Source: Streptomyces hundungensis | Lineage (GTDB): Bacteria > Actinomycetota > Actinomycetes > Streptomycetales > Streptomycetaceae | DNA: 64,000 bases | Direction: 5' to 3' | Assembly (NCBI RefSeq): GCF_003627815.1 | Contig: NZ_CP032698.1 | Coordinates: 2,852,001-2,916,000, forward strand | Part shown: positions 31,933 to 44,306 of the stretch, one piece after another | How the letters are laid out: each line of letters opens with the position of its first letter | Position numbering within the stretch: position 1 is the first letter of the stretch | The notes under the pieces: generated by a model | Told to the model about the DNA's origin: nothing | What the model saw: the letters and a program-made list of their open reading frames with translations, nothing else | The model's database searches: none | Translations under genes and position numbers: made by a program

Positions 31933-33324
31933 CTACCCGACGTCGAGACGCAGGAGATCTTCCTCCGTCTCCCGCCGGACGATCACCCGGGCCGAGCCGT
32001 CCCGTACGGCGACGACCGGCGGACGGAGCGCGTGGTTGTAATTGCTCGCCATGGAGCGGCAGTACGCGCCGGTGGCCGGCACCGCGATCAGGTCGCCGGG
32101 CGCGAGGTCGGCGGGCAGGAACGCGTCACGGACCACGATGTCACCGCTCTCGCAGTGCTTGCCGACCACCCTGACCAGCATCGGCTCGGCGGCGGAGGTG
32201 CGCGAGACGAGCGAGACCGAGTACTCCGCGTCGTACAGCGCGGTGCGGATGTTGTCGGACATGCCGCCGTCCACGCTCACGTACGTCCGCAGCCCTTCGA
32301 GCGGCTTGATCGTGCCGACCTCGTACAGCGTGAAGGCGGTCGGCCCGACGATGGCGCGGCCCGGCTCGACGGAGATGCGGGGCACGCGCAGTCCGGCCGC
32401 GTCGCACTCGCGTGTGACGATCTCGGTGAGCGCCTTGGCGATCTCGTGCGGCTCGGCCGGGTCGTCGTCGGAGGTGTACGCGATGCCGAGCCCGCCGCCG
32501 AGGTCGATCTCGGGCAGCTCGACGCCGTGCTCGTCGCGCACCTCGGCGAGGAGCTGGACGACACGGCGCGCGGACACCTCGAAGCCCGCCATGTCGAAGA
32601 TCTGCGAGCCGATGTGGGAGTGGATGCCGATCAGTTCGAGCCCGTCGAGCTTGAGGGCGCGGCGTACCGCCTCGGCGGCCTGGCCGTCGGCGAGGGCGAT
32701 GCCGAACTTCTGGTCCTCGTGCGCGGTGGCGATGAACTCGTGGGTGTGCGCCTCGACGCCGACGGTGACCCGGATGAAGGCCTTCTGTACGGTGCCCAGC
32801 TCCCGGGCGATGTGCGCGACGCGCACGATCTCCTGGAAGGAGTCCAGCACGATCCGTCCGACCCCGGCCTCGACGGCCCGCCGGATCTCGGCCTCGCTCT
32901 TGTTGTTGCCGTGGAAGGCGATGCGCTCGGCGGGCATCCCGGCGTCGAGGGCGGTGGCGAGTTCGGTGCCGGAGCAGACGTCGAGGTTGAGCCCCTCCTC
33001 GTGCAGCCAGCGCACGACGGCCCGCGACAGGAAGGCCTTCCCCGCGTAGAACACGTCGGCGTCCGGGCCGAAGGCCCCGGCCCAGGCACGGCACCGGGAG
33101 CGGAAGTCGGCCTCGTCGAGGAAGTAGGCCGGGGTGCCGAACTCTTCGGCCAGCCGCGACACTTCGAGCCCGCCGACGGTCAGCTCGCCGTCCCCGCTGC
33201 GCTCCACGGTCCTCGACCAGACCTTCGGGTCGAGCCGGTTGAGGTCGGCGGGCGGCGCGGAGTAGTGCCCCTCGGTCAGCACGTCGGCGTGGCGGGGGCC
33301 GGCGGGGTGCGCGGATCGGCTCAT
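31933..33324 (-). CDS. lysA: diaminopimelate decarboxylase
   Basis: 463 residues, a fold III PLP enzyme. The PLP Lys is in [15 protein letters not shown], and [16 protein letters not shown] and the C-terminal [14 protein letters not shown] with active-site Cys are conserved. It makes lysine from meso-diaminopimelate. It is upstream of hom in the same direction, joining lysine and threonine branches in one region. The N-terminal ~25 residues are an extension relative to enterobacterial enzymes, normal for Streptomyces. Confidence 0.95.
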   Translation of the reverse strand: MSRSAHPAGPRHADVLTEGHYSAPPADLNRLDPKVWSRTVERSGDGELTVGGLEVSRLAEEFGTPAYFLDEADFRSRCRAWAGAFGPDADVFYAGKAFLSRAVVRWLHEEGLNLDVCSGTELATALDAGMPAERIAFHGNNKSEAEIRRAVEAGVGRIVLDSFQEIVRVAHIARELGTVQKAFIRVTVGVEAHTHEFIATAHEDQKFGIALADGQAAEAVRRALKLDGLELIGIHSHIGSQIFDMAGFEVSARRVVQLLAEVRDEHGVELPEIDLGGGLGIAYTSDDDPAEPHEIAKALTEIVTRECDAAGLRVPRISVEPGRAIVGPTAFTLYEVGTIKPLEGLRTYVSVDGGMSDNIRTALYDAEYSVSLVSRTSAAEPMLVRVVGKHCESGDIVVRDAFLPADLAPGDLIAVPATGAYCRSMASNYNHALRPPVVAVRDGSARVIVRRETEEDLLRLDVG

Positions 33325-33391
33325 GTTCGGTACGTCTTTCTCTTACGCGTCTGCGGTCATGACGGCGGCTGACGGAGTGGGTCGCCGCATG

Positions 33392-34519
33392 TCACAGAAG
33401 TTCGGGGGCGTCGATGCCGAGCAGGGACAGGCCGCCGGCCAGCACCGTTCCGGCGGCCTCGGCGAGGGCCAGCCGGGAGCGGTGGGCGGCCGAGGGTTTC
33501 TCGTCACCGAGCGGCAGCACCGTGTGCTGGTGGCGCAGCAGTTCGTCGGCGACGACTTCGAGGTGCCGCGCCAGCCGGTCGGGCGCCCGGTGCCGGGCGG
33601 CGCCGTCGAGCACGGCCGGGTAGTCGCACACCGCCCCGAGCAGCGCATCCCCCGCGGGCACGGGCCCGGCCTCGGAGCGGAACCCCAACTCCAGGGCGTT
33701 GCGGGTGAGGGCGCGGCTGCGGGAGTACGCGTACCGCACCCGGAACAGCGCGTTGCTCTCGCGCTGGGCGAGCAGCTCCTCGACGTCGGTACGCGGCCGG
33801 TCGTGCCGCGCGGCCCGGAGCATGGCCCAGCGAGCCGCGTCGGCCCCGACCAGCTCGGCGAGCCCGGGCATGGGACACGGAACAACGGCAAGCGTCCGCC
33901 CGCCCCCGGCCGCAGCCCCCGCCGGGACGACGCGCGCGACCGCGCCCTGGGCCCTGAGCAGCCGCACCACGACCTCGGTGACGATCCGCCCCCGCTCGTC
34001 CATCGCCTCGACGAAGTCGTGGACCTGGCCGCGGAGGGCGTCGCTGTGTCCGTAGGGGGTGGAGGCGAGGTCTGCGGACGTCACCGTGGAGGACTCGGCC
34101 GTCACCGTCGTCGCCGTGGTCACCGTCACGGAAGTCACGGGGGCCGCGGAAGTCGCGGGGGTCACGGAAGTAGTGGGGTGCGCACCGGCCGATCGAAGGA
34201 TCCGGCGTACGACGTCGTACTGGGCGTCACGGTCGAGGGTGATGTTGAGGAACCCGGGCCCGCTGATCTCGACGGAGGCGATTCCGGGGCGGTCGGCGAT
34301 CCGCCGGCGCAGCACCTCGGCCACCTGACGGGGAGGCAGCCCGGCCGCGGACGCGAGCTGGAGGGCGATCCCGCTGGCGTAGTCGCCGGCGCCGCCGGGG
34401 CGGGGCCGCTCGACCTTGACGGCCGCGGGCACCACGTCACCGACGGGTCCCAGAGCGCCCTCGTCGACCGCGCCACGCACGACGTGCGCGACGGTACGGG
34501 AGAGCTCTGCGGGGGTCAC
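33392..34519 (-). CDS. nrtL: ArgS-related anticodon-binding protein NrtL
   Basis: 375 residues from a GTG at 34519. The N-terminal ~100 residues resemble the additional N-terminal domain of arginyl-tRNA synthetase (GDYASGIALQLA, ISGPGFLNITLD), and the C-terminal ~140 residues resemble its anticodon-binding domain (ALFRVRYAYSRSRALTRNA). The whole Rossmann catalytic domain is missing; a Thr/Val/Ser-rich linker of about 35 residues and a short unrelated stretch replace it. It cannot charge tRNA and may bind it. No ribosome binding site precedes the GTG. It lies 67 bases upstream of lysA. Function is not established. Confidence 0.8.
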   Translation of the reverse strand: MTPAELSRTVAHVVRGAVDEGALGPVGDVVPAAVKVERPRPGGAGDYASGIALQLASAAGLPPRQVAEVLRRRIADRPGIASVEISGPGFLNITLDRDAQYDVVRRILRSAGAHPTTSVTPATSAAPVTSVTVTTATTVTAESSTVTSADLASTPYGHSDALRGQVHDFVEAMDERGRIVTEVVVRLLRAQGAVARVVPAGAAAGGGRTLAVVPCPMPGLAELVGADAARWAMLRAARHDRPRTDVEELLAQRESNALFRVRYAYSRSRALTRNALELGFRSEAGPVPAGDALLGAVCDYPAVLDGAARHRAPDRLARHLEVVADELLRHQHTVLPLGDEKPSAAHRSRLALAEAAGTVLAGGLSLLGIDAPELL

Positions 34520-34622
34520 GTGACCAGCGTATGGGAGAGGGGGGGTACCTCCGCGAACCGGTTTCGCCATACGGGCAGAGGGGGGCGGGCGCCTGAGGGG
34601 GCGGGCGCCTGAGGGGGCGGGG

Positions 34623-35057
34623 TCAGCCCCGGGTGCTGCCGGCCCGCCCGGACTCCCTGCTGCCGTCGCTAGACGGCGGAACCTCCCGGTGCAGCAGTTG
34701 CCGGACGACTCTGACCAGTTCCGCGGGCTCGAACGGCTTCGCGAGGAAGGCGTCGACCCCGGAGGCGAGCCCGGTCTCCACCTCGTACTGGGTACAGGCG
34801 CTGATGATGGCGAGGGGCAGGGCGCTGGTCCTCGGGTCCGAACGCAACCGGGCCGCCGTACGCAGTCCGTCGAGCCGGGGCATGACCACGTCGAGCGTGA
34901 CCACGTCGGGGCTGACCTGGTGCACGACCTCCAGGCATTCGGCACCATCGGCCGCGGTCACGACCTCGAAGCCCTCCAGCTCGAGGTTGACCCTGATCAA
35001 CTGCCGGATGACCTTGTTGTCGTCCACCACAAGGACCCGACCGGACACGCCTGACAC
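34623..35057 (-). CDS. stand-alone response regulator (receiver domain)
   Basis: 144 residues: a single receiver domain with VVDDNKVI, phosphoacceptor Asp in VTLDVVMPRLDG and Lys in FLAKPFEPAEL, then a short Ser/Arg-rich tail. There is no output domain, so it works through protein contacts. The start is a GTG at 35057; another GTG four codons later is possible. No kinase gene is adjacent. It lies between nrtL and tRNA-Arg. Confidence 0.85.
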   Translation of the reverse strand: MSGVSGRVLVVDDNKVIRQLIRVNLELEGFEVVTAADGAECLEVVHQVSPDVVTLDVVMPRLDGLRTAARLRSDPRTSALPLAIISACTQYEVETGLASGVDAFLAKPFEPAELVRVVRQLLHREVPPSSDGSRESGRAGSTRG

Positions 35058-35154
35058 ACTTCGAGGTTAGGTCCGAGGAGGGCGCCGCGTCCGGGTTTTC
35101 CCCACTTCCACCCCGCGCGGGGGAAGCGGGCTTCCGGAGGGACCGAAATACCTG

Positions 35155-35185
35155 TTCACAGCCACCCCGACAGAGCTGGTAGGGT
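35155..35185 (+). promoter_or_regulatory. likely promoter of tRNA-Arg
   Basis: TTCACA at 35155-35160 and TAGGGT at 35180-35185, 19 bases apart, end 29 bases before the tRNA. The spacing is a little long for a sigma-HrdB promoter, so confidence is moderate. Confidence 0.45.
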
Positions 35186-35214
35186 TCTACCCGTCGCCGC
35201 CGAACGCGGCGCAC

Positions 35215-35286
35215 GCCCCCGTAGCTCAGGGGATAGAGCAACGGCCTCCGGAGCCGTGTGCGCAGGTTCGAATCCTGCCGGGGGCA
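35215..35286 (+). tRNA. tRNA-Arg (anticodon CCG)
   Basis: The cloverleaf can be drawn fully: acceptor stem GCCCCCG/CGGGGGC with discriminator A at 35286, D arm GCTC/GAGC, anticodon stem ACGGC/GCCGT with loop CTCCGGA (anticodon CCG, decoding CGG), T arm GCAGG-TTCGAAT-CCTGC. No CCA is encoded in place (AC follows). CGG is a common codon in this genome. Confidence 0.95.
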
Positions 35287-35348
35287 CCTTGAAGAAGGTG
35301 CCGAAAAGACCCCGCCATCAGCCAACCCGCTGAGGTCGGGGTCTTTTT
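35283..35348 (+). terminator. double hairpin and T-run after tRNA-Arg
   Basis: GGCACCTT-GAAG-AAGGTGCC (35283-35302) overlaps the last four bases of the tRNA. A second hairpin with stem GACCCCG (35308-35314)/CGGGGTC (35337-35343) is followed by TTTTTCTTT, a classical intrinsic terminator. The first hairpin may act in 3' processing because it would compete with the acceptor stem. Confidence 0.8.
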
Positions 35349-35416
35349 CTTTGTACGGGTGGACACTTCACGGAGCAGGTGAAACCGCTGACTCCGTGGG
35401 CGAGTTGGGGGGCGTC

Positions 35417-36058
35417 ATGGATGTGAGCACGCTTGTCGCCGCGGCCATAGGCGTCGTGGGCACGCTGGGCGGAACCCTGGGGGGCGCGGTGCTCGGCGAA
35501 CGCGCCAACCGCACGCAGAACGAACGCGCGGACCGCCAGCGAGCCGAGGAGCGCACGGACCGGATACAGCAGGACAGACGCGATCTCTACGCACGCCTCA
35601 ACACCACGGCTCGCGCCTACCGGGTCGCCGCCAGAGACGCCGTCCACGCCTCGGAGCGGGGCGAGTCCGTGGACCCGATGATCCTGGACGCCGCAAAGGA
35701 GGCATGGGCGGAGGAGTACTCCCAGGCGCAGTTGGCGCTGCCGAAGGACGTACTGGAAGTGGCCTCCACCCTCAACAGGGCGCTGGGCGTCGGATACACC
35801 GTGGTCAAGCAGCTGCCGTCCGGCCCCGACCAGGACGAGGCGTACCGGCGCGCAAGGACGTGGTTCGACAGCCCGCTGTCCGACGGCGTGTACCTGCTGC
35901 GGGTGGCCCTGCGGCATGACCTCGGCGTCGAGCCCCAACCCCGCTTCGAACAGACCCGCGCCCAGGAGCTCGCGACCCTCGACAGCGAGCGAAGACACCT
36001 GGAGCGCCTCCTCGCCTCGGAACGGGCCCGGGCCGCCAGGGCCGGCGGATCCGCCTGA
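35417..36058 (+). CDS. hypothetical protein with N-terminal membrane helix and coiled coil
   Basis: 213 residues from an ATG preceded by a run of G. A hydrophobic N-terminal segment (VSTLVAAAIGVVGTLGGTLGGAVL, residues 3-27) is followed by a strongly charged helix (ERANRTQNERADRQRAEERTDRIQQDRRD) that looks like a coiled coil, and a helical remainder. The pattern is seen in small actinobacterial membrane proteins of unknown role. It lies between tRNA-Arg and the rRNA operon, a position where mobile elements often insert, but no integrase is present. Confidence 0.65.
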   Translation: MDVSTLVAAAIGVVGTLGGTLGGAVLGERANRTQNERADRQRAEERTDRIQQDRRDLYARLNTTARAYRVAARDAVHASERGESVDPMILDAAKEAWAEEYSQAQLALPKDVLEVASTLNRALGVGYTVVKQLPSGPDQDEAYRRARTWFDSPLSDGVYLLRVALRHDLGVEPQPRFEQTRAQELATLDSERRHLERLLASERARAARAGGSA

Positions 36059-36137
36059 TACGAATACGAGCGCGCAAGCGCCTTGCGCGGTTGCGACGCG
36101 GGAACGTGAAGGCGAACGTGGACGCGGACGTGGACGC

Positions 36138-36188
36138 GAAAAAGCCCCGCACCGTGACCGTATTTCTACGGTCTGGTGCGGAGCTTTC
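36138..36188 (-). terminator. rRNA operon terminator
   Basis: On the minus strand, right after the 5S end, GCTCCGCACC...GGTGCGGGGC forms a stem, with an inner ACCGTA/TACGGT stem, followed by TTTTT (36139-36143 as AAAAA on the plus strand). It also sits just after the convergent gene ending at 36058. Confidence 0.85.
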
Positions 36189-36197
36189 CCCAAAATT

Positions 36198-36317
36198 TGT
36201 TCGGCGGCGTCCTACTCTCCCACAGGGTCCCCCCTGAAGTACCATCGGCGCTGAAAGGCTTAGCTTCCGGGTTCGGAATGTAACCGGGCGTTTCCCTAAC
36301 GCTATGACCACCGAAAC
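36198..36317 (-). rRNA. rrf: 5S ribosomal RNA
   Basis: 120 bases. On the minus strand it begins GTTTCGGTGGTCATAGCG and ends GACGCCGCCGAACA, the standard Streptomyces 5S ends, whose termini pair with each other. Conserved CCCGGAAGCTAAGCC and GGGGGGACCC loops are present. Last gene of the rRNA operon, 92 bases after 23S. Confidence 0.96.
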
Positions 36318-36409
36318 ACTATGAAGTTGAACTCAACCGGCACACACCCCATCAGGGCATGCGGGAGTTCATTGCTTCAGAACAAACACAGTGGACGCGA
36401 GCAACTGAG

Positions 36410-41339
<4,930 letters not shown>

Positions 41340-41524
41340 TGTTTACCCGTAATCGGGTGCACACATCACGTAAGAGCGGGACGGAACCACCGGAATAAGG
41401 CGGCCCGTCCACAGCGTCCTCGCTGTGTAATCGCCTGCCGACCGCGAAGACCGACAGGACTTTTCAAAGGAACCTCGATCCACCGGAGTGGATACGGGGT
41501 TGTCAATCTGGCGTTGACTTTTGG

Positions 41525-41544
41525 CACGCTGTTGAGTTCTCAAG
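41525..41544 (-). promoter_or_regulatory. 16S leader processing/antitermination element
   Basis: CTTGAGAACTCAACAGCGTG on the minus strand, about 190 bases upstream of the 16S gene. Similar elements stand in front of 16S genes in actinobacteria and are linked to leader processing. A related copy is in the 16S-23S spacer. Confidence 0.6.
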
Positions 41545-41618
41545 GAACGGACGCTTCCTTCGTACTCACCCTCTCGGGCTTTCCTCCGGGCGCTTCCCTT
41601 CGGTATTTCGTGTTCCCG

Positions 41619-41786
41619 ACTCTATCAGACGCTTTCGTGTCCGATTTCCTCGGCGCCCTTCCGGTTCTCCCTCTCGGGTTTCCCTTTCCGGCGGCTCCGA
41701 CTCTATCAGATCCTTTCGGGCCTGATTCCCGGTCGAAATCGGGTTGTCTTTCCGGCTGTTGGGCCGTTTCGACGTCCCGAACTCTA
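41619..41786 (-). promoter_or_regulatory. tandem rRNA promoters with 81-bp period
   Basis: Three -10-like boxes TAGAGT read on the minus strand lie at 41619-41624, 41700-41705 and 41781-41786, exactly 81 bases apart. Two have the longer form TCTGATAGAGTCGG and the third CGCTAGAGTTCGG. GATT-type sequences recur 17-20 bases upstream of each where -35 boxes would be, though none is a good TTGACA. Multiple tandem promoters are known for Streptomyces rRNA operons; the boxes here were assigned by eye. Confidence 0.6.
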
Positions 41787-41836
41787 GCGGAACCTTCCGG
41801 TGATTCGTAATCGAGTCTCCGGCCCGACCATAAAGA

Positions 41837-42129
41837 GAATTCGGCATGCCGAATTCACCCCGGCCGGGGGTCGTGCTGAGTTGGGGGTGCCGCAGAAATC
41901 TCTGCGGCGGATGGTCGGCGCGGAACCGTCCCGGCTGCGCGACAACTCGGAGAACATTACACGACGGGTCCCCTGGCTGCGCCCGCCCCCTATGGGCGGA
42001 CCGGCCCCGGCCAGACGCACCCTACGAGCCGTGCAGGTCAACGACCCGTGCAGGCCATACGAGCCGTGTAGGCAACACGGACATGGGCCGTGCGGCCCGT
42101 GAAGGCGACCGCAAGGGAGATGAAGGCGC
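41837..42129. other. gene-free region upstream of the rRNA promoters, with palindromes
   Basis: Between the promoter array and the divergent pentapeptide gene. GAATTCGGCATGCCGAATTC (41837-41856) is a perfect 20-bp palindrome, low in GC for this genome. GCCGCAGA-AATC-TCTGCGGC (41889-41908) is a second inverted repeat. At 42023-42072 a unit close to TACGAGCCGTGCAGG occurs three times with a 17-18 base period. No small gene was recognised. Confidence 0.65.
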
Positions 42130-43014
42130 GTGCGTGACCGCGGTGAGCGGCGAAGCGTTCGGGGCCTGCCGGAGGATCCGGAGGGTGCGGCGGCGCTCCG
42201 CGCCTGGGTCGCTCGGCCGGACGCGCTGCTCGACGTCGCCGGGCTCGATCTGAGCTCCGCCGACCTCTCCGGCGCCGATTTCGGCACGGGCATGCTCGCC
42301 GGGGCCGTACTGCGGGACGCCGTGCTGATCGGCACCGACTTCTACCGGTGCCATATGGAAGGCGTAGTGCTGGAGGGCGCCGACCTCACCGGGGCCTGCC
42401 TCGTCAAGGCCGTACTGGACGGGGCGTCGCTGCGGCGGGCCGTGCTGGACGGTGCGGATCTGGGCAGCGCCGAGCTGTACGACGTCGATCTCCGGGACGT
42501 TTCGTTGCGCGGGGCTCGGCTCGACGGCGCCTCCCTGGGCGGCGCTCGTATGCAGGGGGCCGACCTCTCAGGAGCGTCGATGCGGGAGACCGCATTCGCG
42601 GTGCTGGTCGACGAGCGCACCGTGGTGCGGGGTCTTGCGGGGTCGGCGTACGGGCCGATGACCGTGGACAGCGGTGGTCGGATGCGCGAGGTCGGCGGCC
42701 GCGCGATGGAGGTGTGGCTGAGCGGCCGGGGCGCCGATGTGCGGGTGATCGACCCTGCTTTCCCCGACGTCACGTACTACGCCAAGATCGACGAGAGGCA
42801 TCCGCGTCCCGCCCCGAGGGGCGTTGTGCGGCGGCGGGTTCTCGACGGGGTCTCCTACGACGAGGCCTTCACCCGGAACCTGCGCTGGGAGCCCACCGAG
42901 TACCTCCGGCTCCATCTGCTCGGCCACAACGAGGTTGACCACGTGGAGATCACCGAGAGCGAGGCCGACGCCTTCATCGCCACCGTTGTCGCCAGGCTCG
43001 GCGAGCGCTCGTGA
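42130..43014 (+). CDS. pentapeptide-repeat protein
   Basis: 294 residues from a GTG with GAAGG upstream. Residues about 35-155 are pentapeptide repeats of the A(D/N)LxG type (LSSADLSGADFGTGML, LEGADLTGACL, LDGASLRRAVLDGADLGSAEL, MQGADLSGASM), which fold into a right-handed beta helix. The C-terminal ~135 residues are a separate domain (YGPMTVDSGGRMREVG... NEVDHVEITESEADAFIATVVARL) that I do not recognise. Some such proteins mimic DNA and protect gyrase, but no such role can be assigned here. Confidence 0.85.
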   Translation: MRDRGERRSVRGLPEDPEGAAALRAWVARPDALLDVAGLDLSSADLSGADFGTGMLAGAVLRDAVLIGTDFYRCHMEGVVLEGADLTGACLVKAVLDGASLRRAVLDGADLGSAELYDVDLRDVSLRGARLDGASLGGARMQGADLSGASMRETAFAVLVDERTVVRGLAGSAYGPMTVDSGGRMREVGGRAMEVWLSGRGADVRVIDPAFPDVTYYAKIDERHPRPAPRGVVRRRVLDGVSYDEAFTRNLRWEPTEYLRLHLLGHNEVDHVEITESEADAFIATVVARLGERS

Positions 43015-43034
43015 ATCCCGGGGGCCGGGAGCCG

Positions 43035-43102
43035 ACCCGGACCCTGAGCCCACCCGGACCCTGGGCCCACCAGAGCCCTGAGCTCCTCAGGGCCCTGAAC
43101 CC
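43035..43102. repeat. 17-bp tandem repeat after the pentapeptide gene
   Basis: Four units of 17 bases: ACCCGGACCCTGAGCCC, ACCCGGACCCTGGGCCC, ACCAGAGCCCTGAGCTC, CTCAGGGCCCTGAACCC, directly after the stop at 43014 and before the converging phosphatase gene. The third and fourth units form an imperfect inverted repeat (GAGCCCTGAGCTCCTCAGGGC) that may serve as a terminator. Confidence 0.7.
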
Positions 43103-43125
43103 CTCAAGCCCCCGCCGCAACCGGG

Positions 43126-44208
43126 CTACTCGCGATGGCGCAGCAGGAGCATCGCCGCGTCGTCGTGCAGGGGGCCCTCCGTGTGGAGGATGAGGTCGCG
43201 TCTCAGGGCTTCCAGCGCGGCCTCCGGGTCGGGGTCCTTCAGGAAGACGGTGCGGGCGCCCAGGGGGTAGAAGGCGCCTGTGCGGTCGCGGGCCTCGGTC
43301 ACGCCGTCGGTGTAGAGCAGGAGCTGGTCGCCGGGGGCGAAGGCGACCCGGAAGGGCCGTGGGCCCTCCCCCGAGCCGAGGCCCAGGCCGAGCGGCAGGG
43401 CGTACTGGTCGGGTTCGGGGAAGGACACCGAGCCGTCCGCCCGTACCAACAGGGGCGGCGGATGGCCGTAGTTGAGGAACACCGCCCCGTTCGCGGGGTC
43501 GAGTTCGGCGATGATCGCGGTGACGAACTTCTCGCCCTCCAGGGCCCGGCCCGCCGCCCTTTCGATGCGCGCTCCCACCCCCTTCAGGTCCGGTTCGTCG
43601 TGGGCCGCCTCCCGGAACGCGCCCAGCACGACGGCCGCCGTCTCCACCGATTCGAGGCCCTTGCCCTGCACGTCCCCGATGATCACCCGTACCCCTTCGG
43701 GTGAGGACACCACCTCGTACAGGTCTCCGCCGATCCTGGCCTCCGCGACCGCCGAGGTGTACGAGACCGCCGCGCGCAGATGGCCCGCGCTGCGCGGCAC
43801 CGGGCGCAGCAGTACGCGCTGGGCGACCTCGGCGATGGAACGCATGCCGGCGAGTTCGGCCTCGCGGCGCTGGCGCATCACGCTGCCGGCCACGCCGACC
43901 GCGGTCACCCCGGCGACGGCGGCGAGGGAGGCGAAGCCCCGGCGTTCCTCGAAGAGTTGGCTGTATATGCCGAGCCCGACCCCGGCCGCCAGCGCGATCA
44001 GCCCGACGACGACGGTGCGCCGCCAGCCCCCGACGAGGCCGGCGAAGGCGGGGCCGAGCGAGACCAGCGGCAGCAGTCCGACGGTGGGGCCGGCGATCAG
44101 GTTGGCGACGACGACCAGCCCCATCACCGCGTACGGCAGCACCCAGAGGATGTCGGGGACGGCCTGCGCCTCGGTACGGGTGTGGCCTTCGACAGTTCTT
44201 CGCACCAT
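43126..44208 (-). CDS. membrane-bound SpoIIE-type PP2C phosphatase
   Basis: 360 residues. Four to five membrane helices in the first ~110 residues (DILWVLPYAVMGLVVVANLIAG, VVVGLIALAAGVGLGIY, LAAVAGVTAVGVAGSVM) are followed by a SpoIIE domain (about 140-355) with GGDLYEVV, VIIGDVQGKGLES, LLLYTDGVTEARD and HDDAAMLLLRH; the Asp residues bind two metal ions. It probably removes phosphate from an anti-anti-sigma factor, linking an envelope signal to sigma-factor control. No partner gene is adjacent. The ATG at 44208 follows an AAAGGGG. Confidence 0.88.
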   Translation of the reverse strand: MVRRTVEGHTRTEAQAVPDILWVLPYAVMGLVVVANLIAGPTVGLLPLVSLGPAFAGLVGGWRRTVVVGLIALAAGVGLGIYSQLFEERRGFASLAAVAGVTAVGVAGSVMRQRREAELAGMRSIAEVAQRVLLRPVPRSAGHLRAAVSYTSAVAEARIGGDLYEVVSSPEGVRVIIGDVQGKGLESVETAAVVLGAFREAAHDEPDLKGVGARIERAAGRALEGEKFVTAIIAELDPANGAVFLNYGHPPPLLVRADGSVSFPEPDQYALPLGLGLGSGEGPRPFRVAFAPGDQLLLYTDGVTEARDRTGAFYPLGARTVFLKDPDPEAALEALRRDLILHTEGPLHDDAAMLLLRHRE

Positions 44209-44306
44209 GGCCGCACCCCTTTCACACCCTTGGGCATCCATTTCGCCATCAGGGGTGCGCCGCAACCCTTCCGTTACCGAATCGAGGCCGCGCGCCCGCG
44301 CGGACG

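Noticed and set aside
35287..36197. Integrative element next to tRNA-Arg
   Set aside because: No integrase, excisionase, replication or transfer gene, and no repeat of the tRNA 3' end was seen.
42130..43014. Calling the pentapeptide protein a quinolone-resistance (Qnr/MfpA) protein
   Set aside because: The repeat part is shorter and less regular, and a large unrelated C-terminal domain is attached.
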